From the NCBI RefSeq assembly GCF_014201505.1, contig NZ_JACHEO010000002.1:1-64000 (forward strand): a DNA stretch of 64,000 nucleotides, given 5' to 3'. The notes beneath the pieces are model-generated. The model was not told the DNA's origin, did no database searches, and saw only the letters and a program-made list of their open reading frames with translations. The DNA comes from Desulfoprunum benzoelyticum. Lineage in GTDB: Bacteria > Desulfobacterota > Desulfobulbia > Desulfobulbales > Desulfocapsaceae. The first letter of the stretch is position 1, and every line of letters starts with the position of its first letter. The position numbers were made by a program, and so were the translations under genes. Shown here in pieces: positions 26,465 through 33,886 of the stretch.

Positions 26465-27218
26465 GGCGATGCCCCTCCTCGCTGCAGCGGTGGTCGTGCC
26501 TGATCATCTGCAGGTCACCGCCGTACATCTCCTGGATCAGCTGGCCGGTCAATCGGCTGGTCGGATGGACCACGACCTGGCGGTTGACGCAGGCGATACG
26601 CTTGAAAAAACTCGAGGCGAAACCGACCTCGTGGGTCACCATCAGGATCGTCATCCGCTCGTTGAGCCCCTTCAGCAGGTCGAGAAACCGGACCTCCGAT
26701 TCGTGGTCGATATTGGCCGTCGGTTCGTCAAGGATCAGGATATCGCCGCCGGAGGCCAAAGCCCGGGCAATCAGTGTCCGCTGCCGTTGGCCGCCGGAGA
26801 TCGAGGCGAAGGGCCGTGCCGCCAGATCGGCGAGCCCGGTCTGGCCAAGGGCGGCCATGGCCTGGTCGCGGTCCTGCGGGGAATACCGATTGCGCAGGGT
26901 TCCGGCCAGCCTTCCCATCATCACCACGTCGAGCACCGAAATCGGAAACTGCGGGTCGTATTTGGCGTACTGCGGTACATAGCCGATGCGCTGGCGCTCC
27001 TCTTCCGGGCTCCGGCCGAAGATGCGGATGATGCCGCGATCAGGGGACAGGAGGCCGAGAATCAGCTTGATCAACGTGGTCTTGCCGCCGCCGTTGGGGC
27101 CGACGATGCAGATCGAGTCTCCCCGCCAGATATCGAGGCGGACATTGCAGAGGATCTGGATATCGTCGTAAGCAAACGACAGATCCCGGATCGTTATGGC
27201 GGCGGTCTCTTCGTTCAT
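26457..27218 (-). CDS. znuC: zinc ABC transporter ATPase (ZnuC-like)
   Basis: 253-aa ATPase with Walker A VGPNGGGKTTLIKL (near residue 40), signature SISGGQRQRTLIARAL (near 145) and Walker B ILILDEPTANID. The GPNGGGKTT and ISGGQRQR forms are typical of the metal-transport branch. The C-terminus includes HPTSRLTGQLIQEMYGGDLQMIRHDHRCSE. It overlaps znuA by 4 bases. Confidence 0.92.
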   Translation of the reverse strand: MNEETAAITIRDLSFAYDDIQILCNVRLDIWRGDSICIVGPNGGGKTTLIKLILGLLSPDRGIIRIFGRSPEEERQRIGYVPQYAKYDPQFPISVLDVVMMGRLAGTLRNRYSPQDRDQAMAALGQTGLADLAARPFASISGGQRQRTLIARALASGGDILILDEPTANIDHESEVRFLDLLKGLNERMTILMVTHEVGFASSFFKRIACVNRQVVVHPTSRLTGQLIQEMYGGDLQMIRHDHRCSEEGHRHD

Positions 27219-28117
27219 GGTCGTGACTGATGGTCATGGCTGAGGGCTTTGGTGATCCGGGCCGCCATGGTCCGGAGGTTGGCGGCGACATCCTCGGCGA
27301 GAGGGTCGAGCGGTTCGACCACCCCGTCGATGGCGCGAGCCACGGCGGTGGCGCTCCTGCTGTCGAACTGGGGCTGGGCGAAGATGATCCGCACCTGGTC
27401 CCGCCTGGCCCTGGCGATCAGGGCCGCCAACTGCTTCGGTGTAGGCGATTTGCCGGATACTTCCACCGCTTCCTGGTGCAGTCCGTACTCCCTGGCGAAG
27501 TAGCCGAAGGAGGGATGAAAGACATAGAAAAAGGTGCCTGTGAACGGCGCAAGTTCCAGGGAAAGCTCGTGATGGAGTTGCTGCAGCGTGGCGACGGTCT
27601 GGTGCAGATTCTTCCGGTAGCTGGTGGCATGGTCGGGATCGGCGTCGCTCATCGCCCTGGCCATGATCTCCGCCATCCGGATCAGATTCGGGGGCGACAG
27701 CCAGACATGGGGGTCAACCCCACCGTGATGGCGGTCGCCGTGGTTCTTACTTTCCCGTCCATGCTCACCGATCGCGATCCGGCTGATCGCTGTCGTCGTA
27801 TCGATCAGCGTCAGACCGGCGACGGCGGCATCGAGCCTCCGGGTGATCTGCTGCTCAAACTCCATCCCGATGGTGAAATACAGCTTCGAGCGGGAGATAC
27901 CGGTAATCTGCTTCGGCGTCGGTTCGAAGGTGTGGGGATCCTGTCCCCTGGCGACCAGAACAGTGGTGATCACATGTTCGCCGCCGATCTGGTCGCTCAG
28001 CCATTTCTGGGGCGGAATCGAGACGGCGACCTGAAGCGGGGCCGTCATCGCCGTCGAGGTCAGGGCGAGCAGGAAGAACAGGATCAGGAATCCGGTTCGC
28101 AGTAGCGGTGTTGCCAT
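27215..28117 (-). CDS. znuA: periplasmic zinc-binding protein (ZnuA-like)
   Basis: 300-aa cluster A-I substrate-binding protein. A signal peptide (about residues 1-25) precedes VSIPPQKWLSDQIGG; the metal-site His of QDPHTFEPTPKQ (near 63) is the first ligand. A short His-rich loop, HGRESKNHGDRHHGG, comes before DPHVWLSPPN (second ligand); then HPSFGYFAREYGL (third), with an acidic late ligand. The His-rich loop favours zinc. It starts 12 bases after the ribbon-helix-helix regulator, so the two are cotranscribed. Confidence 0.92.
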   Translation of the reverse strand: MATPLLRTGFLILFFLLALTSTAMTAPLQVAVSIPPQKWLSDQIGGEHVITTVLVARGQDPHTFEPTPKQITGISRSKLYFTIGMEFEQQITRRLDAAVAGLTLIDTTTAISRIAIGEHGRESKNHGDRHHGGVDPHVWLSPPNLIRMAEIMARAMSDADPDHATSYRKNLHQTVATLQQLHHELSLELAPFTGTFFYVFHPSFGYFAREYGLHQEAVEVSGKSPTPKQLAALIARARRDQVRIIFAQPQFDSRSATAVARAIDGVVEPLDPLAEDVAANLRTMAARITKALSHDHQSRP

Positions 28118-28129
28118 GCTGTCTCCAGT

Positions 28130-28405
28130 CTATTGCAAATCGTTACGGTGGCCGTCATTGCAGACGAAATGGACGGCATTGCATTCGTGGCACCGCTCCA
28201 GGGTATGCATGGTGAGGAAATGTTCCCAGTGCCGACGTTGTTTTATGTTGAGGACGCCGGTGCCCTGACACAGCGGACAGTCCTGGGCGAGGGCGGCGAG
28301 GAGTGCCCGACGGATGAACTCCGACTTGTTGGCGATACCGTCAAGCCGATTGGCCAGATCGGCGTCGGCCTTGAAGGTAAAGATGCGTTCTTTGGTGTTG
28401 CCCAT
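28130..28405 (-). CDS. ribbon-helix-helix regulator with Cys/His-rich C-terminal domain, heading the znu operon
   Basis: 91 aa from the ATG at 28405, which has GAGGAGA upstream; the open frame extends back over the promoter without support. Residues 6-40 (ERIFTFKADADLANRLDGIA...SEFIRRALLAAL) fit a CopG/Arc-type ribbon-helix-helix DNA-binding domain. The C-terminal part has Cys43-x2-Cys46, His59, His62, His67, Cys72-x2-Cys75, His79, Cys82 and His86, enough to bind one or two zinc ions. Being first gene of a znuA-C-B operon suggests a metal-responsive repressor in place of a Fur-type Zur. The exact family was not recognised. Confidence 0.7.
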   Translation of the reverse strand: MGNTKERIFTFKADADLANRLDGIANKSEFIRRALLAALAQDCPLCQGTGVLNIKQRRHWEHFLTMHTLERCHECNAVHFVCNDGHRNDLQ

Positions 28406-28433
28406 ACCGGTTCTCCTCGGAGTCGATGATTTC

Positions 28434-28452
28434 GGTAATACCAGGTAATACA
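28434..28452. promoter_or_regulatory. tandem 9-bp sites, candidate operator of the znu regulator
   Basis: GGTAATACC (28434-28442) and GGTAATACA (28444-28452) repeat with a 10-bp period, 29-47 bases upstream of the regulator's start codon. The first is itself a palindrome (GGTA-A-TACC). Ribbon-helix-helix proteins typically bind tandem sites one helical turn apart, so this is a good operator candidate. Core promoter hexamers could not be assigned confidently. Confidence 0.5.
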
Positions 28453-28550
28453 ATAGAGGAGGAAAATCAAGCGGGGAGGCGCGTCGATCCGGGCATCGCC
28501 CGAATGCAGATCTTGTCTGAAGCCATAGCCAGGGATTCGGCTGTCCGCTG

Positions 28551-28587
28551 AAAAAAGATGGCCTGATGCACCGGGGTGCATCAGGCC
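28551..28587 (-). terminator. intrinsic terminator of the pal operon
   Basis: 11-bp perfect stem GGCCTGATGCA / TGCATCAGGCC around a CCGGGG loop (28560-28587), followed on the minus strand by a T-tract (six As at 28551-28556 on the plus strand). It lies 59 bases past the end of pal, whose transcript runs in this direction. Confidence 0.88.
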
Positions 28588-28646
28588 ATGGCGAATTCCC
28601 TTCGGCCGACAGGCGGAGCTCTGCCTGTCGGCACGGCGGTGAAAAA

Positions 28647-29234
28647 CTATTGCTCGATGACGAAATCATCCCGGCGGTTCTCGGCCCAGGATGCCTCCCC
28701 GCTGGTGGGGAAGAGCGGCCGTTCCTCGCCGTAACTCTCGGTTCTCAGGCGGGATGGATCGACGCCAAGCTGAACGAGATACTCCCTGGCGCTCTGCGCC
28801 CGTCTTTCTCCCAGGGCGAGGTTGTACTCACTCGTTCCCCGTTCGTCGCAGTTGCCCTCGACAACGACCTTGACCTCGGGATTCTCGAGCATGTAGCGGG
28901 CATTTTGGCGGAGACGTTCCCCCTGATCTGGGCTGATTGTGAACTGGTCAAAATCGAAATAGACCGGCAGCAGCGGCTTGGTCGACCGGCCGTACATCTT
29001 CTTGTACTCGTCGTCCTGGTTTCCCATCAGGCTGAAATCGTCCTTGCCGGCATTGTCGAGCAGGTCGTTCTCGGCCAGACCCTCCATCTCCGTGCTCACC
29101 TGGCCATCGGTGCCGATGCCCTGGGCCTCCGGCTTGGTGGCCGGGATCGGGGTGCCTTTTTTACACGAGGTGATCACGCTGACGGAAAGGATCAAACAGA
29201 AGACCAGACAGATTGTGCGCATAGTGGTGTTCAT
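28647..29234 (-). CDS. pal: peptidoglycan-associated lipoprotein (Pal-like, OmpA domain)
   Basis: 195-aa outer-membrane lipoprotein. Signal peptide with lipobox VITSC (Cys at about residue 24), a low-complexity linker, then the OmpA-like peptidoglycan-binding domain from about residue 90: VYFDFDQFTISPDQ, VVVEGNCDERGTSEYNLALGERRAQSAREYLVQLGV. The diagnostic NCDERGTxEYNxALGxRRA motif is intact. It tethers the outer membrane to the wall. No tolB or tolQRA lies nearby. It follows two small lipoprotein genes on the same strand. Confidence 0.93.
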   Translation of the reverse strand: MNTTMRTICLVFCLILSVSVITSCKKGTPIPATKPEAQGIGTDGQVSTEMEGLAENDLLDNAGKDDFSLMGNQDDEYKKMYGRSTKPLLPVYFDFDQFTISPDQGERLRQNARYMLENPEVKVVVEGNCDERGTSEYNLALGERRAQSAREYLVQLGVDPSRLRTESYGEERPLFPTSGEASWAENRRDDFVIEQ

Positions 29235-29240
29235 GGCGGC

Positions 29241-29654
29241 TCACTGATTGGATTTGATGAGTCTCGGTGTCCAGAAAATCACACCCTGTTCGTCGTACTC
29301 GTCGAGAAACTGCTGGCCGTTCCATTCCTTGACCTGGTCAAGGTAGCCGTTGCGCATGACCTTGAAACTGACCCGGTCCCCGGAATCCATTTCATCCCCC
29401 TCGATCAGGCTGACCCCGGCGAAGGGCGTCTGGCCCAGATATATCCAGGGGGCCGGCCTGTCGGCCCTCAGTTTGTCGATCTTGTACACCAGGAAGGACC
29501 CTTCCGGTTCGCTGTGGATCTTGAGGTTGATGTAGCCCCGGGAACTGCAGCCGCCGAGTAGCAGCAGCAGGGAGAGCAGCAGGCAGGTGAGAAGGCCGGG
29601 AACGGGGAATAAGGTGGTCGTTCGCATGCGGTCGGTATCCTTTGCGGTGGTCAT
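29241..29654 (-). CDS. small lipoprotein of unknown function
   Basis: 137 aa from the ATG at 29654, which overlaps the upstream gene's stop as ATGA; a Met at 29627 gives a more typical signal peptide. A long Leu run leads to lipobox LLGGC. The mature region starts GYINLKIHSEPEGSFLVYKI, followed by a PWIYLGQTPF turn, a layout like PEGA-type beta-sandwich domains. It lies 6 bases before pal and is probably part of the same envelope operon. Confidence 0.65.
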   Translation of the reverse strand: MTTAKDTDRMRTTTLFPVPGLLTCLLLSLLLLLGGCSSRGYINLKIHSEPEGSFLVYKIDKLRADRPAPWIYLGQTPFAGVSLIEGDEMDSGDRVSFKVMRNGYLDQVKEWNGQQFLDEYDEQGVIFWTPRLIKSNQ

Positions 29655-30001
29655 TGCTTTTCAAGTTCAACCGTGATGTCGACGGCATTGGCCTTGGCCT
29701 CCGCCTCCGATCGATGCCGGTGGTTGATCCAGATTGTCGATATCTTGTCGATATAACCTTGCTTGCGGAGTTGCAGGGTGACCTGTTCGGCTGTGCCTTC
29801 CTCGCCTTTCCAGACGACCCGGGCCGGGGTCGTGCCGATCTGGGAATTGTCGCGGAGGTTGACGATCGCCGCCCCCTCGGGGGAGCTGGTGATATTGGCG
29901 GCGCCGTACATCGTCTGGGAACAACCGGTCAGGACGAGGAGGGCGAGACAGATCCCGGTCGGGATGACGGCTCGCCGAATCTGGCAGCAGACTGTGTGCA
30001 T
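29651..30001 (-). CDS. PEGA-like small lipoprotein
   Basis: 116 aa from the ATG at 30001, which has AGGAGC at a good distance; the open frame runs to 30100 without support. Lipobox LTGC follows a short hydrophobic segment. The mature part contains NITSSPEGAAIVNLRDNSQIGTTPARVVWKGEEG, matching the PEGA surface-domain pattern (SxPxGAxVxL...GxTP). Function unknown; it is coupled by ATGA overlap to a second lipoprotein and then pal. Confidence 0.7.
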   Translation of the reverse strand: MHTVCCQIRRAVIPTGICLALLVLTGCSQTMYGAANITSSPEGAAIVNLRDNSQIGTTPARVVWKGEEGTAEQVTLQLRKQGYIDKISTIWINHRHRSEAEAKANAVDITVELEKQ

Positions 30002-30142
30002 GGAATGCTCCTGTGAAAGTTTTTGTCTAATGAAAGGGTATACTCTGCATTTTGAAAGATCAACCGAGAAACGCCATCGGCAAAACATGGCCGCCGTCAA
30101 TATCTCTCGGACGGTTGCCGTTTCAGTCCATCGATTCGTTTA

Positions 30143-31252
30143 TCATCGGTCACGCTGGAAGAAGAGGGAAAGGAAGTACAGATAGAGCGAGATGGTGATC
30201 AGGGCGGCGGTCAGGCTGGTTTTGCCGAGCGGCGCCATGATCCCGAGCGCTATCCAGTGGATGCCGATAACCCGGAGCGAATTGACCCGCAGCGGGAAAT
30301 CGTTCCAGCGGATCAACACCAGCATGCCGCTCAGACTCCAGCCGTAGAGGGCGAGGTAGCTGTGACTGTTGAGCAGCAGGCGGCCCCAGGTGGCATAGGG
30401 GCCGGGAAAGTGGGCCAGGATGATGTAGAGGACCCCGGTGATGCCGGTGAACAGCAGAAAAAACATGCCGGAAAGGAGAAAATGTTTCTGCTGCACCGGC
30501 CGGCCGTAGCGGAGAAAGAAGACGAGCATCAGGGCGACGACGACAAAGAGCGCGGTGGCGATGGCGAATTTGGCGACTGCCATCGATTTGAGGATGAAGA
30601 CGAAAAAGATCACCACCCCCAGGGTGATGAACCAGAAGAAAAAGTTCAGCAGCATCCTCGGCAGAGGCGCCGCGGACTCTTCGACAAAGGAGAACATCAC
30701 CGACATCGACAGCAGCGACAGGGGGAAGGAGTAGCCGAGAAAGAAGAGGTTGAGGGTCAGGTTCTTGTTGGCGATCCAGTGCAGGGCGTCATTGTTGACG
30801 ACAACGAAGGCGGCGATGACCAGGGCGATGGAGAGGCAGAGGATCGCGGCGTGGTGAAACTTGTCGACGATCGGCGTCCGGGTGGAGATGAGATCGACCG
30901 GGACGAAGGGAAACTTCTGGATCCGGATCGATTCCACCACGAAGGCGAGGACCACCGAGATGATCGCCGCCGGCAGGTACATCTCGAGAAACGCGAAAAG
31001 GGCGTAGAGAAGACTGAGGACGAAGAAACCGTAAGCTCTCGACGACGGTTGCGCCGTGTTTTCAGTGTGGTAAATGACAACGAAACCGCCGCTGCAGAGA
31101 TTGAAGAGGAAGATGTGCAATCGTTCGAAGTTGCGGTTGGAAATCAGGTCGGCAAACCCGAAGATAAAGGCGGCGATCATCACCGTCAACAGGGTCAGGC
31201 GAAGTCGACGTTCCTTGAAGAACTGGGGGTGTACTGGTTCGTGAAGGATCAT
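30143..31252 (-). CDS. polytopic membrane protein of unknown function
   Basis: 369 aa from the ATG at 31252 (an upstream GTG at 31327 is possible but lies over a T-rich stretch). About ten to twelve hydrophobic helices fill the protein. Conserved-looking histidines occur in helices or loops: YHTENT, FHHAAI, QQKHFLLSG, NSHSYLALYGWSLSGM and GIHWIALG. The layout loosely recalls haem-copper-oxidase subunit I-like or NnrS-like proteins, but I cannot assign a family. It has no operon partner; the lipoprotein operon begins 142 bases downstream. Confidence 0.6.
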   Translation of the reverse strand: MILHEPVHPQFFKERRLRLTLLTVMIAAFIFGFADLISNRNFERLHIFLFNLCSGGFVVIYHTENTAQPSSRAYGFFVLSLLYALFAFLEMYLPAAIISVVLAFVVESIRIQKFPFVPVDLISTRTPIVDKFHHAAILCLSIALVIAAFVVVNNDALHWIANKNLTLNLFFLGYSFPLSLLSMSVMFSFVEESAAPLPRMLLNFFFWFITLGVVIFFVFILKSMAVAKFAIATALFVVVALMLVFFLRYGRPVQQKHFLLSGMFFLLFTGITGVLYIILAHFPGPYATWGRLLLNSHSYLALYGWSLSGMLVLIRWNDFPLRVNSLRVIGIHWIALGIMAPLGKTSLTAALITISLYLYFLSLFFQRDR

Positions 31253-31550
31253 GACGATATCATACCCGGCCTTTTCGCCAAATCCATCCCTTTTCCGTTC
31301 TCGGAACACGGCCTTTTTTTGTAACACGGTGCTGCTTTACGTAAAGAACAACATTCTGCCTGTCCTGATGTTGCTGGAATCATTGGATTGATATGATGGG
31401 TCGCGCTGGGCAATATGATTGGGACATCATCGACGATCATGTTGTCCAGGAGTGAAAAAATCAAATAAAACCAAGCTATATATGTGATATGAATTTTTCT
31501 TGAGGAGTTGAGGGTACATCGGCGATCAATCCACCCTCGAAATGACGTTC

Positions 31551-31578
31551 TTGAAAATTTTGTCTAATAGAATACAAA
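31551..31578 (+). promoter_or_regulatory. predicted promoter of the prpE operon
   Basis: TTGAAA (31551-31556), 16-base spacer, TACAAA (31573-31578) on the plus strand. A full GTAACATTGTTAC palindrome begins 2 bases after the minus 10 element, covering the likely start point. The arrangement parallels the TetR gene promoter at 45634-45662. Confidence 0.5.
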
Positions 31579-31580
31579 TG

Positions 31581-31593
31581 GTAACATTGTTAC
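31581..31593. promoter_or_regulatory. palindromic operator, prpE promoter-proximal copy
   Basis: GTAACATTGTTAC, a perfect 13-bp palindrome centred at 31587, immediately downstream of the predicted promoter. The same sequence is at 45614-45626, with variants at 31785, 45413, 49413 and 49620. Confidence 0.7.
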
Positions 31594-31784
31594 GCATCGA
31601 TCTGAAGGGGTCAAATGGTATTTTAATATTCCACATGAAAACATATCATTGTATTTATTGAGATGACATATTGGTGATTTTTTGCGTGAACTTCTTGATT
31701 TACGGCTAATAAGGTATGGTTGATGTAATAGCTTGAATTTTCTTAAAAATGTCACTTCATTGTTTTTGCTGATGGAAAAGGATG

Positions 31785-31797
31785 GTAACAATGTTTA
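31785..31797. promoter_or_regulatory. palindromic operator, prpE distal copy
   Basis: GTAACAATGTTTA, 11 of 13 bases matching the palindrome, centred at 31791. It is 204 bp from the first copy and 92 bases upstream of the prpE start. Confidence 0.6.
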
Positions 31798-31888
31798 ATT
31801 CAACCCTTGAAGATTGAATTTCTTTACTGTATACATGGGGAAGGCAGCAGGACAGACAGCTAACATTCAGACCAGATGAGGAGTGCTT

Positions 31889-33784
31889 ATGAGTAATTTT
31901 GATTCTGTGTTCCAGAGTAGTGTGCAAAACCGCGAAGCGTTTTGGGCCGAAGCTGCAAAGGGTATTACCTGGTACAAACAGTACGACAAGGTGCTCGATT
32001 CCTCCAATCCGCCGTTCTATCGCTGGTTCGTCGGCGGCAAGATGAATACCTGCTACAATGCTGTCGATCGTCACGTGGAAAATGGCCGGGCCGATCAAAC
32101 CGCCATCATCTATGACAGCCCCGTGACCAATACCATCGCCAAGATCACCTACAAGGAACTGCAGGAGCGGGTCGCTCTCTTTGCCGGGGCCTTGCAGAGT
32201 CAGGGGGTGACCAAAGGCGATACGGTCGTCATCTACATGCCGATGATCCCGGAGGCGGCGGTAGCGATGCTTGCCTGTGCCAGGCTGGGAGCCATTCATT
32301 CCGTCGTCTTTGGCGGTTTTGCCGCCCATGAGCTTGCAATCCGTATCGATCATGCCCAGCCCAAACTCATCATCACCGCCTCCGGGGCGATCGAGGGCAA
32401 AAAAGTTCTCGCCTACAAACCGCTGGTCGACAGCGCCATCGATCAGTCCGTTCATGAAGTAAAGAAGGTCATTCTCTTTCAGCGCGACATCATCAAATCG
32501 GAGATGAAAGAGGGTCGGGATTTCGACTGGAACGAGCTGGTGGCGGCCAGCAAGCCGGTCGGCTGTGTCGAACTGGATGCCACCGACCCGCTTTACATCC
32601 TCTATACCTCCGGCACGACCGGGATGCCGAAGGGGGTGTTGCGGGATAACGGTGGTCATGCCGTTGCCCTGCTCTGGACGATGAAGAATCTGTACAACAT
32701 CAACCCCGGTGAGGTCTGGTGGTCAGCCTCGGATGTCGGCTGGGTCGTCGGTCACTCCTATATCGTCTATGCCCCGCTGATCCAGGGTTCCACCACCATC
32801 CTCTATGAGGGCAAACCGATCGGCACTCCCGACGCCGGGGCCTTCTGGCGGGTCATCTCCCAGCATGGGGTGAAGAGTCTGTTTACCGCCCCGACCGCCT
32901 TCCGGGCGATCAAGAAGGAAGACCCGAACGGCGAGTATTTCAAGAAATACGATACCTCCTGTTTCGAGTGCCTCTACCTCGCCGGCGAACGTCTCGATCC
33001 CGACACCCTGCACTGGGCCGAAAAACTGATCGGGGTCCCCGTCATCGACCACTGGTGGCAGACCGAGACCGGCTGGGCCATCGTCGGCAATTGCCGCGGT
33101 ATCGAGGAATTGCCGGTCAAGGAAGGGTCGCCGACCAAGGCTCTGCCCGGTTACGATGTCCACATCGTCAATGAGGAAGGGACCGAACTTGCGGCCGGCC
33201 AGGAGGGCAACATCGTCATCAGGCTGCCGCTGCCTCCCGGCAACCTCGTCACGCTGTGGCGCAACGACGAGCGGTTTGTCAAGTCCTACATGACCAAGTT
33301 TCCCGGTTATTATGATACCAGCGACGGCGGCTATATCGACCAGGACGGCTATGTCTATGTCATGGGGCGGATGGACGACGTCATCAATGTCGCCGGCCAC
33401 CGGCTCTCCACCGGGGCGATGGAGGAGATCATCTCCAACCATCCCGATGTCGCCGAGTGTGCCGTCTTCGGCACCCATGACGATCTGAAGGGCCAGCTGC
33501 CGCTCGGTCTCTTTGTCGTCAAGGCCGGCGTCACCAGAAGCAGCGACGAGATAAAGGAGGAACTGGTCAGGATGGTCCGCGACGCCATCGGCCCGATTGC
33601 CTGTTTCCGCGATGCGACCCAGGTCGCAAGACTGCCGAAGACCCGTTCCGGCAAGATCCTGCGCGGGACCATGCGGGCCATCGCCGGCGGCAAGGATTAC
33701 AATATGCCGTCGACCATCGATGATCCGGCGATCCTCGATGAAATCACGGCCACCCTCGCGAAAATGGGATACCCCAAACGCTGA
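31889..33784 (+). CDS. prpE: propionyl-CoA synthetase (PrpE/ACSS3-type acyl-CoA synthetase)
   Basis: 631-aa AMP-forming acyl-CoA synthetase; the ATG at 31889 is 5 bases after GATGAGGAG. GGKMNTCYNAVDRHVENGRADQTAIIYDSPVT near residue 50 is typical of PrpE rather than acetyl-CoA synthetase. The AMP-binding YTSGTTGMPKG (about residue 235) and the GYIDQDGYVYVMGRMDDVINVAGHRLS hinge are present. The acetylatable Lys lies in RLPKTRSGKILRGTMR near the end. It activates propionate (possibly acetate). It is first gene of the operon and preceded by two palindromic operators. An AcuC-type deacetylase is encoded about 18 kb away. Confidence 0.9.
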   Translation: MSNFDSVFQSSVQNREAFWAEAAKGITWYKQYDKVLDSSNPPFYRWFVGGKMNTCYNAVDRHVENGRADQTAIIYDSPVTNTIAKITYKELQERVALFAGALQSQGVTKGDTVVIYMPMIPEAAVAMLACARLGAIHSVVFGGFAAHELAIRIDHAQPKLIITASGAIEGKKVLAYKPLVDSAIDQSVHEVKKVILFQRDIIKSEMKEGRDFDWNELVAASKPVGCVELDATDPLYILYTSGTTGMPKGVLRDNGGHAVALLWTMKNLYNINPGEVWWSASDVGWVVGHSYIVYAPLIQGSTTILYEGKPIGTPDAGAFWRVISQHGVKSLFTAPTAFRAIKKEDPNGEYFKKYDTSCFECLYLAGERLDPDTLHWAEKLIGVPVIDHWWQTETGWAIVGNCRGIEELPVKEGSPTKALPGYDVHIVNEEGTELAAGQEGNIVIRLPLPPGNLVTLWRNDERFVKSYMTKFPGYYDTSDGGYIDQDGYVYVMGRMDDVINVAGHRLSTGAMEEIISNHPDVAECAVFGTHDDLKGQLPLGLFVVKAGVTRSSDEIKEELVRMVRDAIGPIACFRDATQVARLPKTRSGKILRGTMRAIAGGKDYNMPSTIDDPAILDEITATLAKMGYPKR

Positions 33785-33791
33785 GAACGGC

Positions 33792-33840
33792 AACAACCGG
33801 GCTGTGCATCGAAGGGGTGCCGGCCCGGTTGTTCTGTTTT
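33792..33840 (+). terminator. terminator-like hairpin between prpE and sucC
   Basis: 11-bp perfect stem AACAACCGGGC (33792-33802) / GCCCGGTTGTT (33823-33833) with a 20-base loop, followed by CTGTTTT. The T-tract is short. It lies 8 bases after the prpE stop, so it may partially terminate and reduce sucCD expression relative to prpE. Confidence 0.6.
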
Positions 33841-33886
33841 CGGCAGAAACACGGACGGAGGTCTTCCGTCCGCTTGAGGAATTTTT

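Larger units (their letters stand above)
31253..31888. other. AT-rich control region upstream of prpE
   Basis: About 636 bases with no convincing gene, clearly AT-richer than its surroundings from about 31480. It holds the promoter at 31551-31578, two copies of the GTAACAwTGTTAC palindrome (31581-31593 and 31785-31797), and a leader of about 300 bases before the prpE start. No known riboswitch structure was recognised. Confidence 0.6.
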
